This document shows, in pieces, positions 44,350-53,546 of a stretch of 64,000 nt of DNA. The notes under the pieces were generated by a model. That model saw only the letters and a list, made by a program, of their open reading frames with translations, was not told the origin of the DNA and ran no database searches. Made by a program: the position numbers and the translations under genes. Source of the stretch: CAZNXJ01 sp964577115 (GTDB lineage: Bacteria; Planctomycetota; Planctomycetia; Pirellulales; Pirellulaceae); contig CAZNXJ010000007.1 of NCBI GenBank assembly GCA_964577115.1, positions 62,001 through 126,000 on the forward strand, read 5' to 3'. Numbering within the stretch: position 1 is the stretch's first letter; the number at the start of each line of letters is the position of its first letter.

Positions 44350-44931
44350 TCACCAACAGCAGTTTCGCCCGCGCTCGAACGACAAGAGACGCTCGGCTGC
44401 GGCAGAAAGCGAATCGGCGATGATGTCCGGCGGTGCTTGCTCGAGGTCCGAGGGGTTCCAGTATTCGCTGCGAATCAGCGCGGTGCGTGTGCCGAGCGAC
44501 CGGCCGAACTCGATGTCGCTTGGCTTGTCCCCGATCGTCCAGCTCGCCGCGTAATCGACCGGCCCCCGGATCGACGCTTCGAACTGGCGCGCGAGCCCGA
44601 CGCGGGGCTTGCGGCACTGGCATTCGTCGCGCGATCCGTGCGGGCAATACAAAAGTGCCTCGAGTGTCACTCCCTCGGCGGCCAGGTGCCTTTGCAGCTC
44701 GGCGTGCAGCGTCTGCACCTCCTCGGCCCCGAAGTAACCGCGCGCGATACCCGATTGATTGCTGACCACGACAAGCCGAAAGCCGGCGGCGCGGAGCCGC
44801 CGCAGCGCCTCAACGGCACCGTCGGTGAACTGCCACTGATCCCAGCGGTGCACATAGTGATGGTCAACGTTGATTGTGCCATCGCGGTCAAGAAAAATGA
44901 CACGCGCTGGCGGTTCGCTCGGTTCCGACAT
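44350..44931 (-). CDS. gmhB: D-glycero-beta-D-manno-heptose 1,7-bisphosphate 7-phosphatase
   Basis: HAD-superfamily phosphatase of 193 aa, taking the ATG at 44931 so the protein starts MSEPSEPPARVIFLDRDGTI. The catalytic DRDGT (D15/D17) is followed by VVVSNQSGIARGYFGAEEV, the zinc-binding CPHGSRDECQCRKP loop and WTIGDKPSDIEFGRSLGTRT with the last conserved Asp. The zinc loop is diagnostic for GmhB/HisB-N type enzymes. It removes the 7-phosphate in ADP-heptose synthesis, complementing hldE in this cluster. The ATG at 44946 would add five residues. It is divergent from the pseudo-ATPase gene at 45190. Confidence 0.93.
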   Translation of the reverse strand: MSEPSEPPARVIFLDRDGTINVDHHYVHRWDQWQFTDGAVEALRRLRAAGFRLVVVSNQSGIARGYFGAEEVQTLHAELQRHLAAEGVTLEALLYCPHGSRDECQCRKPRVGLARQFEASIRGPVDYAASWTIGDKPSDIEFGRSLGTRTALIRSEYWNPSDLEQAPPDIIADSLSAAAERLLSFERGRNCCW

Positions 44932-45189
44932 GCGCTTTACCACCAAAAATCCATGCGCAAACAGCTACGGACGGCTCATCTTAGGCGCTAACAAAACTCT
45001 CCCTACGCCGCAGATTACCCGGAACGTTTCATTCGCGGAAAACGGCCTGGATTCATTTTCCAATTTTTTCTAAAGTTTGGGCCACGATTCCGCGCCGACC
45101 GCCAGGATGGTGGCGCTAATGCGGTGCGGCGTGTCCCCCAACCCGCACGGGGAACCCACCTCACGCCTCGAACAGCGCAAAGGACTGCC

Positions 45190-48100
45190 ATGCGACTGAC
45201 CTCCCTCCATCTGCGCACGCCCGAGCTGCGGCTTGATGACCTCTCGCCCGGCTTCAATGTGGTTTATGCACCGCAAGCGGAAACGCGCCGGCTCGTTCCG
45301 GCCGCCTTGCGCTGCGTGTTATTCGGAGCGCCGGCGGACTGGCTGCCGGCGGACGAGCGGCAGTCGCTTTGCGAGTTGGGCGTGCTCTCACCCTGGGGAC
45401 GCTTCAATCTCGAACGCGTCGCGACGCCAACGAGCGATCGGCTGATTGCGCGCGATTCGAGCGGCGAAAACCGCAGTCAGTGGCTGCGTGAACGGGTGCT
45501 CGGAGAATTTCCCGAGGCTGCCTTTGCCGCGATCTTCACACCGCGTTTCGGTGACCACGCGGCGTTCGAGTCGCTGGTACGGCAGGCGCATGGCGAAAGC
45601 GGTGCGGCGGAGCGCCGCGCGGCGCTGGAGAGTTTGCTGCGCGAGCTCGAAGCCAGCCGTCCCTGGGAGCGCCAGGACGAACAGGCAGCCAAGCTCCGCG
45701 AATGTGAAGCGCGGCTGCTCGCCGAAATCGAACAACTCGAAATCCGCTGCGCACGACCCGTCCAGACCCACTCGGCTCGCCGCGAACGCTGCGAGCAGCA
45801 GCTCGCACTGTGGCAGCGACGGCTGCGGATCGCCCAGCGGAAATTGGAGGACGCGACCGAGCGGCTGCGCGTGGCGCGCGAGCGCCCCTTGCCGCCACCA
45901 CAGGACGAATCGCTTCGTCAGCGGCTGGCACGCACGGCGCGGCAGATCACACGTCTCGAAGGCGTGCTGGAAGACCTCAAGCAGCGGGGCCGTGAACTGC
46001 GCCAGCGTCTGGCGAAAGACGGCGCGGCGCCACCGGATGCCGTTCGCGAGCAGCTCGCGGCGAAGTACCACCGCCTGCTGTTCTCGCTAACGACAATCGC
46101 CCGCAAACTCGAAAGCGAAATCAAGACGCTCAATACCCAGCCGACCGCCGACGGCCAGTGGACCACCGCGACGACCCGTCTGCTCCCGCGGCTCGAATCG
46201 CTCAACCAAAAACTCGAAATTCTCTGCAAACGCCTCCAGCAGGACGAGACGTCGGGACGGCGTGCGCACCTGGAGCACGAGTACCGACAAGTCGCCGAAT
46301 GCCAAGCGGAAGTCGGCGCGCAGTTGGACTTGCTGCTGAAGCGGCGCGACGCGATCCGGAAGCGACTGGCAGCATTCCGCCGCGCCGAAGCCGTGCATTT
46401 GCCCGAGATTGAAGCGCTGGAAGCCATCCACGCACGGGCCGACCGGCGCGAACGGCGCTGCCGCGAGCGGGTAATCCGCTGGCGCCGCCGGCTCGAACAA
46501 CTCCCCGCAAGCCGACCTTCGACGGCGCGCTACGAGCCCCGGTTGGCCGAGGCGCGTGCCGAACTGGCTGCCGTCCGTGACGAACTCGCACAGCTCAACA
46601 CGCGTGGGCGCGGCGAGAGCGAAGCAATGCTCAGCCGCTTCCGTGATCTTTTGGCCGAACGGCGTTATTCGGCAATCTTCGACGAAGCCTCGCGCACGCT
46701 GCGGCAATTGACTGACGGCGAACTCGTGGCCTTACGGCCGCGCACGTGGGGCAATGACGTTGTCATCGAACATGCTCGCGGGAAGGCCGTCACATTTGAC
46801 GTGCTGAGCCGGGCCGAGCGTGACCAGGTCCACCTGAGCCTCGCACTGGCCACGGCCGCCGATGCAGCTCAACGCGGCTGTGCCTTTCCGCTCGTCCTGA
46901 ACGACGCCTTGCGGCACATCGAACCAGGTCGGCTGCGTACGGCCATCGAGCTGTTACGGGACTACTGCCGGCTGCACGGCCAGGTCGTGCTGCTGACCAG
47001 CCAGCAGAACGTCGCGACGCTTTGCCGCTCGGTCGGAGTTGCCAGCTTCTACCTGGAACGGCCTGTTGCGCCTATGTCGCGAGTGGTGGATGATTTCGAG
47101 AGCCGCTCGGACTCGATCCACGACGACTACCGCAGTTCGACGCCCTCCGCTCACGTGCACGAAGTCACTTGGGATTGTGAAGAGTTTCCCGGCGAGCTGC
47201 GTGACCGAACGCTCTACGGAGCCGTGCGCCCCGGCCATGACGAGTTCGCTCGCCCGGCAAGCGTTCGCTCGACCGCCGCGTGGCGCGACAACGAGCCGTC
47301 GGCGGATGACGAGGGATCGCCAGAAGAGGTACTGCGTCCAAGCGGCTACTTCTTGCAGCTCTGTGACCGCGTGTCAGAAATCCCGTTTCTAACGTACGGC
47401 ATCGCGCGGGAGATCGAGAGCTTTGGAGTTTATACGGTCGCCAATTTTCTTCACGCTGACCCGGCGCGGCTTGCCGAGCGCATGCACGGCCGAGGGCTGA
47501 GCGTTTCGGACGTACGGCGCTGGCAGGGGCAAGCGCGTCTGATGTGCGGCGTGCGAAAACTTCGCAGCTACGATGCGAAGATTCTGGTCGCCTGCGGCGT
47601 GACATCGCCCGAACAGCTCGCCGACATCCGCCCGCACGAACTCTCCGAAATGGTGGAAGCCTTCGTTGCGACGCCCGAAGGATCGCGACTCGTGCGATCG
47701 GGAAGCGACTTCGAAATTACTCGCATCACGCGTTGGATCCGCAGCATTGGCCGGGCGGCGGACGACGAGCTGGCGGCGCTCGAGCCCATTGAGAAACCGG
47801 TAGTGGCCGAGTCCGTCCCGCCCCGCGATCGTAAGGCCCCCTCTACGGCTCGCGCGGCGGCTCGGCGCAAAGACACGAGCGAGCGGAAGCGTTCCTCCCG
47901 CCGCGTGAGTGCAGCCGAGTCGGACGCCGAACGGGACGTGTTGCCGCTGAAGTTCCACCTCGAGCTGTCGAGCCACATCGAAGCGGCCCCGTCCATCGGA
48001 CCGCAGATGGCCAAGCAATTGGAAACGATCGGCATTACGCAGGTCGCGCATCTGCTGACGCGCGATCCGGCCGATGTCGCACAGCAATTGGGGAACCGCC

Positions 48101-48384
48101 GCGTTTCGGCCGACGTGGTGCACCAGTGGCAGCGGCAGGCAGAGTTGGTATGCCGCATCCCGCAGCTCCGCGGACACGACGCGCAGATCCTGGTCGCCTG
48201 CGAGGTAGAAACGCCCGAACAACTGGCCGCCTTTACCCCGGCCGAGCTCGGCGAACGCGTGCTTCCCTTCGCGCGGTCCAAGCATGGGCAACGCATCCTG
48301 CGCAACGCCTCCGCTCCGACGCTGGACGAAATCGCCGATTGGATCCGCTGGGCCAAGCAGGCTCGTCAGGTCCACGCCGCATAA
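45190..48384 (+). CDS. YhaN/SbcC-like protein with degenerate ATPase motifs and two DUF4332-like domains (1064 aa)
   Basis: The ATG at 45190 (AAAGGA upstream) gives MRLTSLHLRTPELRLDDLSP; the 22 codons before it lack homology. The layout matches the ATPase at 6833: head, long coiled coil (about 150-500), head. Yet the nucleotide motifs have decayed. Walker A reads APQAETRRL (27-35; Lys replaced by Arg33), the signature LSQGTRE is LSRAERD (539-545), Walker B is FPLVLNDAL (N571-D572), and the H-loop CHDH is SQQN (604-607). A linker of about 100 residues leads to two homologous domains of about 130 residues (about 718-855 and 917-1050). Each has I...(L/I)..IG/FGV..V..(F/L)L..DPA, a W(Q)...Q(A)..LC..(R/P).LR..DA(K/Q)ILVAC.V.(S/T)PEQLA core and ends ..I..WI(R). 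This pattern fits DUF4332. The role is unknown. Confidence 0.85.
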   Translation: MRLTSLHLRTPELRLDDLSPGFNVVYAPQAETRRLVPAALRCVLFGAPADWLPADERQSLCELGVLSPWGRFNLERVATPTSDRLIARDSSGENRSQWLRERVLGEFPEAAFAAIFTPRFGDHAAFESLVRQAHGESGAAERRAALESLLRELEASRPWERQDEQAAKLRECEARLLAEIEQLEIRCARPVQTHSARRERCEQQLALWQRRLRIAQRKLEDATERLRVARERPLPPPQDESLRQRLARTARQITRLEGVLEDLKQRGRELRQRLAKDGAAPPDAVREQLAAKYHRLLFSLTTIARKLESEIKTLNTQPTADGQWTTATTRLLPRLESLNQKLEILCKRLQQDETSGRRAHLEHEYRQVAECQAEVGAQLDLLLKRRDAIRKRLAAFRRAEAVHLPEIEALEAIHARADRRERRCRERVIRWRRRLEQLPASRPSTARYEPRLAEARAELAAVRDELAQLNTRGRGESEAMLSRFRDLLAERRYSAIFDEASRTLRQLTDGELVALRPRTWGNDVVIEHARGKAVTFDVLSRAERDQVHLSLALATAADAAQRGCAFPLVLNDALRHIEPGRLRTAIELLRDYCRLHGQVVLLTSQQNVATLCRSVGVASFYLERPVAPMSRVVDDFESRSDSIHDDYRSSTPSAHVHEVTWDCEEFPGELRDRTLYGAVRPGHDEFARPASVRSTAAWRDNEPSADDEGSPEEVLRPSGYFLQLCDRVSEIPFLTYGIAREIESFGVYTVANFLHADPARLAERMHGRGLSVSDVRRWQGQARLMCGVRKLRSYDAKILVACGVTSPEQLADIRPHELSEMVEAFVATPEGSRLVRSGSDFEITRITRWIRSIGRAADDELAALEPIEKPVVAESVPPRDRKAPSTARAAARRKDTSERKRSSRRVSAAESDAERDVLPLKFHLELSSHIEAAPSIGPQMAKQLETIGITQVAHLLTRDPADVAQQLGNRRVSADVVHQWQRQAELVCRIPQLRGHDAQILVACEVETPEQLAAFTPAELGERVLPFARSKHGQRILRNASAPTLDEIADWIRWAKQARQVHAA

Positions 48385-48693
48385 AGCCCCTGAAGCCGAA
48401 ACGGAAGGGAACCGCATCGTGGAGGTGTCGGTGCCCTTCTGTCGGTTGATAATACACCCGCCATGCCTATCGTGCGCCGAGTGCCGTGCCGCGCCCGCCG
48501 CGGAACAGCGGTGCCAACGGGCCCTGGTCACCGCTGGTCTTGCGGCGCGAGGCCTGGGTATCCAGCGCCCCGCGAGAGGATCACCTTTCGCACAGCATGC
48601 CGAACTTCACGAATTCTTCACAGCGTTGCCCTTGTTGACCGGTACCGGACGCGGGTACGCTGAGGGGGGATAAAGTTTGCCGGGGCGGTGCGA

Positions 48694-49218
48694 ATGCGGG
48701 CCGCTCCAACAAACGGCCTTTTGGCGGAAAACTCTGGGGTTCCTGTGGGCAATCGGCGAGCAGCCATCGTTCTCGCTCTGCTAGCGTCCAGCGTCCTGGC
48801 GCTCGGCGGCGGCATTTGGCATCAGGTGCTGCTGCATGCGCCCGGAGGCATCGTCCACTCGGGCTGCGCCGGGTACGGCCACGCCCATGCAGCGCATCGC
48901 CACGTCCACGCTACGACGACGTGCCATGCGCACTCGCAACATCGTGCCCATGCATCCGGTGCGGGCGCCGAGGTTTCCCGTAGCGCTGCGCCGGAGGAAT
49001 CGGCTCCGGTGCGGCATCTCCCGCACGATGCCCCCGCGCATGATTGCTCGATCTGCACACTGCTTGCAGCCGGTGCGACGGTTACCGCACCCACGACCGA
49101 ATGGGCCGGTGCCACCCTCGTAGCGCGGCCCCATCGTTCTTCCGAGCCTGCTCGCATCACACCTGTCTCGCGAGCCGCTCCCTCGCTGCCTCGCGCTCCT
49201 CCGGTGAACGTGGCGTAA
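48694..49218 (+). CDS. His-rich exported hypothetical protein (174 aa), possible metal-related
   Basis: The ATG at 48694 is used (a GTG at 48688 is also in frame). A hydrophobic segment (AIVLALLASSVLALGGGIW, about 24-42) should act as signal or anchor. After it comes a His-rich stretch (HAHAAHRHVHATTTCHAHSQ) and then PHDAPAHDCSICTLLAAGAT, where HDCxxC resembles the DUF2946-type motif of copper-linked proteins. The C-terminus is Ala/Pro/Arg-rich and low in structure. Metal binding is inferred only from composition. The ORF has consistent codon use but no strong ribosome site, so its reality is moderately certain. Downstream the DUF1559 gene begins after 195 bp. Confidence 0.6.
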   Translation: MRAAPTNGLLAENSGVPVGNRRAAIVLALLASSVLALGGGIWHQVLLHAPGGIVHSGCAGYGHAHAAHRHVHATTTCHAHSQHRAHASGAGAEVSRSAAPEESAPVRHLPHDAPAHDCSICTLLAAGATVTAPTTEWAGATLVARPHRSSEPARITPVSRAAPSLPRAPPVNVA

Positions 49219-49412
49219 CTTCGACAGTTGTTTGCGAAGGCACTCGCGCAGTTGGCGCGGTGCGCCGCTGTTCTCTCAGCCACGTGCGCGGATCGTTTGA
49301 GCCGGATGACCAAGCGCGGCTCGCCCTGCGCTATGCACTCCGCCGCTCACCCCGCGTTTTCCTACCGGATCCATAAGGCGCCTCCGTATGTTCCGGAGGC
49401 AGGAGCATCACC

Positions 49413-50336
49413 ATGCACCGTCCTCATTCGGCCGCGCGGTCCCAGCGCGCTCTGCGCGCTCGCGCCGCGTTCACCCTCATTGAATTGCTCGTTGTAATCG
49501 CCATCATCGGCATCCTGATTTCGCTACTGCTACCTGCGGTCCAAGCCGCCCGCGAAGCAGCTCGCCGCACCTCCTGCTTCAACAACATGCGGCAGATCGG
49601 CCTCGCATTGCATACCTATCATGACACGCACCGTGTTTTGCCGAGTGGCTGGATTGCCGTCGATCCCGGCACGCAGCGGCCGCTGGCTACGGGCGAGCCG
49701 GGATGGGGATGGGCAGCACTGCTCCTACCGTACCTCGAGCAATCCAACGTTCAGACGCAGTTGCTCGACATGCACCGCGCAATTACCGATCCCGTGAACG
49801 AAGCGGGCCGCACCCATGTGCTCGATGTGTACCGTTGTCCGTCGGATGTGGGAACGGAGCATTTTGATTTGCCAAGCGAAGATGATCCGAACGTTATTGT
49901 CGCTCGCCTTGCCGCCAGCAACTATGTCGGCGTGTTCGGGACGGAAGAGATCCACGACTGCGAAGGACTGCCGATCGGTTTGCGGTGCGAGGGGAGTGGC
50001 GTGTTCTTCCATTTGAGCCACGTGAATTTTGCGTCCGTCAGCGACGGCCTAAGCAACACGATCTTCGTCGGCGAACGCTCTGCTCGGCACGGTTATTCGA
50101 CTTGGGTCGGCTCGGTCCGTGAAGGGTCGGAAGCCATGGCCCGCATCGTCGGAGTCGCAGATCACCCGCCGAACACGAAGGGCGCACACCTCGATGACTT
50201 CAGCAGCGAGCATCCTGCCGGCGCGAACTTTCTCTTGGGTGATGGATCCGTGCGGCTGATCAACAATCAGATCGACGAACTCGTCTACCGCGCTATCTCC
50301 ACGCGCTCCGGCGGCGAACCGGTGACGGATTTCTAG
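49413..50336 (+). CDS. DUF1559 prepilin-type protein (307 aa)
   Basis: The start has GGAGGCAGGAG upstream. The N-terminus has the type IV pilin-like cleavage and helix AAFTLIELLVVIAIIGILIS (about 19-38), continuing LLLPAVQAAREAARR. The DUF1559 region follows (NNMRQIGLALHTYHDTHRVL, GWGWAALLLPYLEQ, LDVYRCPSDVG), and the C-terminus has the H-X9-DG motif in HPAGANFLLGDGSVRLIN. This family is hugely expanded in Planctomycetes and is thought to form pseudopilin-like surface or periplasmic structures. A prepilin peptidase is not in the window. A possible terminator hairpin is found about 20 bp after the stop. Confidence 0.96.
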   Translation: MHRPHSAARSQRALRARAAFTLIELLVVIAIIGILISLLLPAVQAAREAARRTSCFNNMRQIGLALHTYHDTHRVLPSGWIAVDPGTQRPLATGEPGWGWAALLLPYLEQSNVQTQLLDMHRAITDPVNEAGRTHVLDVYRCPSDVGTEHFDLPSEDDPNVIVARLAASNYVGVFGTEEIHDCEGLPIGLRCEGSGVFFHLSHVNFASVSDGLSNTIFVGERSARHGYSTWVGSVREGSEAMARIVGVADHPPNTKGAHLDDFSSEHPAGANFLLGDGSVRLINNQIDELVYRAISTRSGGEPVTDF

Positions 50337-50745
50337 CGCCGATTGAAAAGCGACGCTCATCGGCAAACTGCGCCGATGCTCGGCACGATTTGATTTCGTG
50401 CAGCTCGAGCACGTGGGCGAATGTCCTTGGGATGCGGACGGGAGGGTCAAGCTGCGTCATCGAGCGCCGCTTGCCTTCCCGTTGACCGTCCCTATTTCGC
50501 GTTGTACGGTGGACGTTCGTCGAGCGAGTCGTTCTGTCACCGTCCGCCGCTCGTCGGTCTTTTCTCAGACATACGCGCTCGGCGTCATCCGTGTCGATTT
50601 CCGTATCGCGTTCGAGCGCGGAAACAGAACGTTGCGTCCTTGCTGCCGGTCCGGGCGGCGTGGCTCGGGCGACGCGTGAGCATCACGCGTCGCGGTGAGC
50701 GGCGGTCTGCTCGTGGACGAACGGTGCTATCGCGGAGTATCTCGC
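50337..50745. other. Intergenic region with one hairpin, otherwise nothing recognised
   Basis: A 409-bp gap between the DUF1559 gene and the exporter-operon gene. It has the hairpin at 50358-50378. Small ORFs here overlap each other in several frames and show no family motif, so I do not call them. Confidence 0.4.
50358..50378 (+). terminator. Possible terminator hairpin after DUF1559 gene
   Basis: CATCGGC/GCCGATG forms a perfect 7-bp stem with a 7-nt loop (aaactgc), 21 bp after the stop. The following bases are only weakly T-rich (gatttgatttc), so termination would be weak. Confidence 0.35.
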
Positions 50746-53319
50746 ATGCTACGGAGTGCTCGGAGGCCGCTGCCAGTTCACACGCTGCTGGTGATCGCCA
50801 TGGCGCTTGCCGGGTCCTCTTGGACGTTCGCGCAAGCCCCCTCGATCGCTCCGCCGACGGACGCCGATCCGGGCCCGCGGTTGATGTCGGGAGGTGGTGC
50901 CGGCGGAGCACGGGCCTTCCGTCCCGGCCGCTGGGGCTCGGTGGCTGTCAACGTCGTCAATCCGACGGACGAAGCGGCAGAGATCGAAATTTCGTATCAC
51001 TTCGAATCGGAACCCGAGCTCGACTTCGGCAAGATCGTGCGCCCCGACGGAACGTTAGTCGAGCGCGAGCGTGTGGTGCAGGAAACGTTTGCTCCGCAGT
51101 ACAAGTTCACACGCCGGCTTTGGCTGCCCCCCCACTCACGCCGCGCCGCGCTGTGTCCGCTGGTGCCTCCTAACGTCGAAGCGCGTGGAGCATTCCGCGC
51201 TATCTGCACGGCCGTTGATGTAACCGACAGAAAACCCCGGGTGCTGCGCGACACTGGCGGCGTACTCCAGCGCGACGTCACTCTGTCGATCCCCGTCGAT
51301 CGCGTCGTCTCGGGCGTGCTGATGAGCGCGACTGATGCCGAGGACGTACGCGTCGAAGGTGCTTACAACGCGCTCATTGCAGCGCGCCTGGTCAATGGCT
51401 TGTCCCGGCGTATCGCAAAGTTCGATACGATCCTGCTGCCGGGAACCGTTCAGGACTTCCAGGCCATCGACCATTTGATGATCGACAACACGATACCGCT
51501 GGAGGACGCGGCCACGGCCGCGGCGATTCGCCAGTGGTTATTCGACGGTGGCCGGTGCTGGCTGATGCTCGACGCCATGGGCGTGGAGGCGGCCGCCAAT
51601 CTGCTTGGCCACTCGTTTCACTGCGCGGAAGTCGATCGAGTTGATTTGACGGAAGTCCAATTCGAAGCAGTGAACAACGAGCCGGTGGGGGAACCCGCCG
51701 AGTACGAGCAGCCGATTCATATGGTGCGTGTCGCCGTTGAGGAGGTCGATGTCATCTACCGCGTCAATGGCTGGCCAGCCGCCTTCGTAAAGGACTTTGG
51801 CAAAGGCCGAGTGCTGTGTACGACGCTGGACGCGCGCGCACTGATTCGTCCTGTTGCGTCTTCAGATCGCCAGAGCCAGAACCCGGACTTCCAATCCAGT
51901 TGGTTGGCTCGGCCCGAACTCGCCGAGTTAGCAGGCGAAATGTTCGGTGCCTTGCAACAAGCACCGGTGCAGCCGGAAGAGCTGCAACCCTATCTGGCTC
52001 AGCAAATCGGCTATCGCATCGTTCCTCGGCTCCCCATCCTCGTAATCCTTAGCACGTTTGTGGGCGGTCTGGCCATCGGCGGCGCGCTGTTGTGGAAGCG
52101 GGGGCAACAAGGCCGGATTGGATGGCTTGCTCCAGCCCTGGCACTCGTGGCCACACTGCCGATCGCAGTCCTGGCTACGAGCACTCAGCGTTCGATTCCC
52201 GATACGGTTGCCATATCGCAGATACTTCCGCTCGTCCCGTGGGCCGAACATATCAATGTCAGCGGCAGCCTGGCGTTTTATCATCAGTCGCCCAGCTCTC
52301 TGGTTGCTTCCAGCCAACAAGGCGGTTGGTTTCTCCCCGAGATTCCCGCGAACGACCAGACGATCCACGAAGTCGTCTTCGACGATTACGATCGCTGGGA
52401 TTGGCGAAATTTCCGAGCACCGCCCAGCGTTATCGGGGGCCCCTATTGGCGTGTCACGCGCATCGGTTCCGAGCCCTGCCGAGTCGAAGCCACGTTTGGT
52501 CCCCGGGGACTGGAAGGGCGCGTGATCGGGGGTGAATGGAAATCGTTCGAAGACGCAATCGTGCTGGTTCCCTTCCGCCAAGGCATGGCGATTGATATGC
52601 AGGAGGATGGTTCTTTCGTCGGCACACCGAATCGGATACTCGCCCCGGAGCAATTTGTCGGCGCACGGATCCTGAGCGATACGCAGCGACGGAGGCAACA
52701 GCTGCTTCGCGATGTGGTTCACCATTGGGGCGATCGGCAGTTCCCGTCCGAACCAACTTTGTTGTTCTGGACCGAACCGCTTGATCTTCCGTTCGAGTTT
52801 GCTGAACACGCGCGGAAGACGGGCGATGCGATGGCCTACGCGCCGCTACTGTTGCAACGTCCCGCTTCGTCCGCCCGCTTCACAATTCCCCATTCATTCC
52901 TGGCGATTCGCCCCGTGGCTGGCCCGGGAAGCCGCGGCGTCTCCTCGGCCTTTCAGGCGGCGAGCGGCACGTTTGCGCGCATGAACAAGGAGTCGGATAC
53001 ATGGCTCCGCGTTCAGCTGCCCGAAGTTTTGCTGCCCATGGAGCTTCATCGCTTGGAAATTCAGCTGCGTCTAAACGCACCTTCACGCACGTTAACTCTG
53101 GCGGCCGTCGATGGCGCTGCGCGCGTAGATCTTGAACAGTTCCGCAATCCTTCGGGGCTCATCACGGCCACGATCGATCGCCCGGAACTGCTGAAGCTCG
53201 ACGAGCGTGGTGGCTTGCGGTTCGGGCTATTAATGGGCCCGTCCGAAAGCGAGACCGATGCGGATCCCGAGTGGTCGATCGACAACATGCAGCTCACCGC
53301 GGAAGGGCAGATTCCGTAG
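50746..53319 (+). CDS. Large exported/membrane protein of an ABC exporter operon (857 aa)
   Basis: The ATG at 50746 (GCGGAG upstream) gives a signal peptide (LLVIAMALAGSSWTFAQ). A beta-rich N-terminal domain follows, then a region of type-1 glutamine-amidotransferase-like fold (IDHLMIDNTIPLEDAATAAA, QWLFDGGRCWLMLDAMGVEA) with no catalytic Cys visible. Two transmembrane helices lie in the middle (LPILVILSTFVGGLAIGGAL and APALALVATLPIAVLATST), and a large C-terminal periplasmic part (about 480-857) follows. This layout of GATase-like domain plus membrane pair is seen in planctomycete proteins next to ABC-2 exporters and in GldG-type systems. The ABC ATPase and permease follow on the same strand. 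Substrate unknown. Confidence 0.78.
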   Translation: MLRSARRPLPVHTLLVIAMALAGSSWTFAQAPSIAPPTDADPGPRLMSGGGAGGARAFRPGRWGSVAVNVVNPTDEAAEIEISYHFESEPELDFGKIVRPDGTLVERERVVQETFAPQYKFTRRLWLPPHSRRAALCPLVPPNVEARGAFRAICTAVDVTDRKPRVLRDTGGVLQRDVTLSIPVDRVVSGVLMSATDAEDVRVEGAYNALIAARLVNGLSRRIAKFDTILLPGTVQDFQAIDHLMIDNTIPLEDAATAAAIRQWLFDGGRCWLMLDAMGVEAAANLLGHSFHCAEVDRVDLTEVQFEAVNNEPVGEPAEYEQPIHMVRVAVEEVDVIYRVNGWPAAFVKDFGKGRVLCTTLDARALIRPVASSDRQSQNPDFQSSWLARPELAELAGEMFGALQQAPVQPEELQPYLAQQIGYRIVPRLPILVILSTFVGGLAIGGALLWKRGQQGRIGWLAPALALVATLPIAVLATSTQRSIPDTVAISQILPLVPWAEHINVSGSLAFYHQSPSSLVASSQQGGWFLPEIPANDQTIHEVVFDDYDRWDWRNFRAPPSVIGGPYWRVTRIGSEPCRVEATFGPRGLEGRVIGGEWKSFEDAIVLVPFRQGMAIDMQEDGSFVGTPNRILAPEQFVGARILSDTQRRRQQLLRDVVHHWGDRQFPSEPTLLFWTEPLDLPFEFAEHARKTGDAMAYAPLLLQRPASSARFTIPHSFLAIRPVAGPGSRGVSSAFQAASGTFARMNKESDTWLRVQLPEVLLPMELHRLEIQLRLNAPSRTLTLAAVDGAARVDLEQFRNPSGLITATIDRPELLKLDERGGLRFGLLMGPSESETDADPEWSIDNMQLTAEGQIP

Positions 53320-53546
53320 CGATGCCTAATTACGAACAATGAACCATTGTGGCGTCTCGTACGGCGGTATCGCGAGAGCACCGTACGATGGGACAAACGA
53401 GTTGGCGGGATGGAGGGCCCGTCACGTTATTTTTGCTGCGACGGATCGCTGAAACGCTCACTGTTATTCCCTCGCCGTGCCGTCGCAGCGATCGCGCGGC
53501 GCCTATCGGTCGCGACTTTCATCTCTATTCAGGACTTCATCCATTC

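Noticed and set aside
45124..45189. Upstream start at 45124 for the pseudo-ATPase.
   Set aside because: The 22 extra codons show no homology to the SMC-like N-terminus; the ATG at 45190 has AAAGGA and begins the conserved strand.
48630..48660. Promoter-like TTGACC...TACGCT before the His-rich gene.
   Set aside because: The spacer is only 15 bases and the -10 match is poor, so I did not annotate it.
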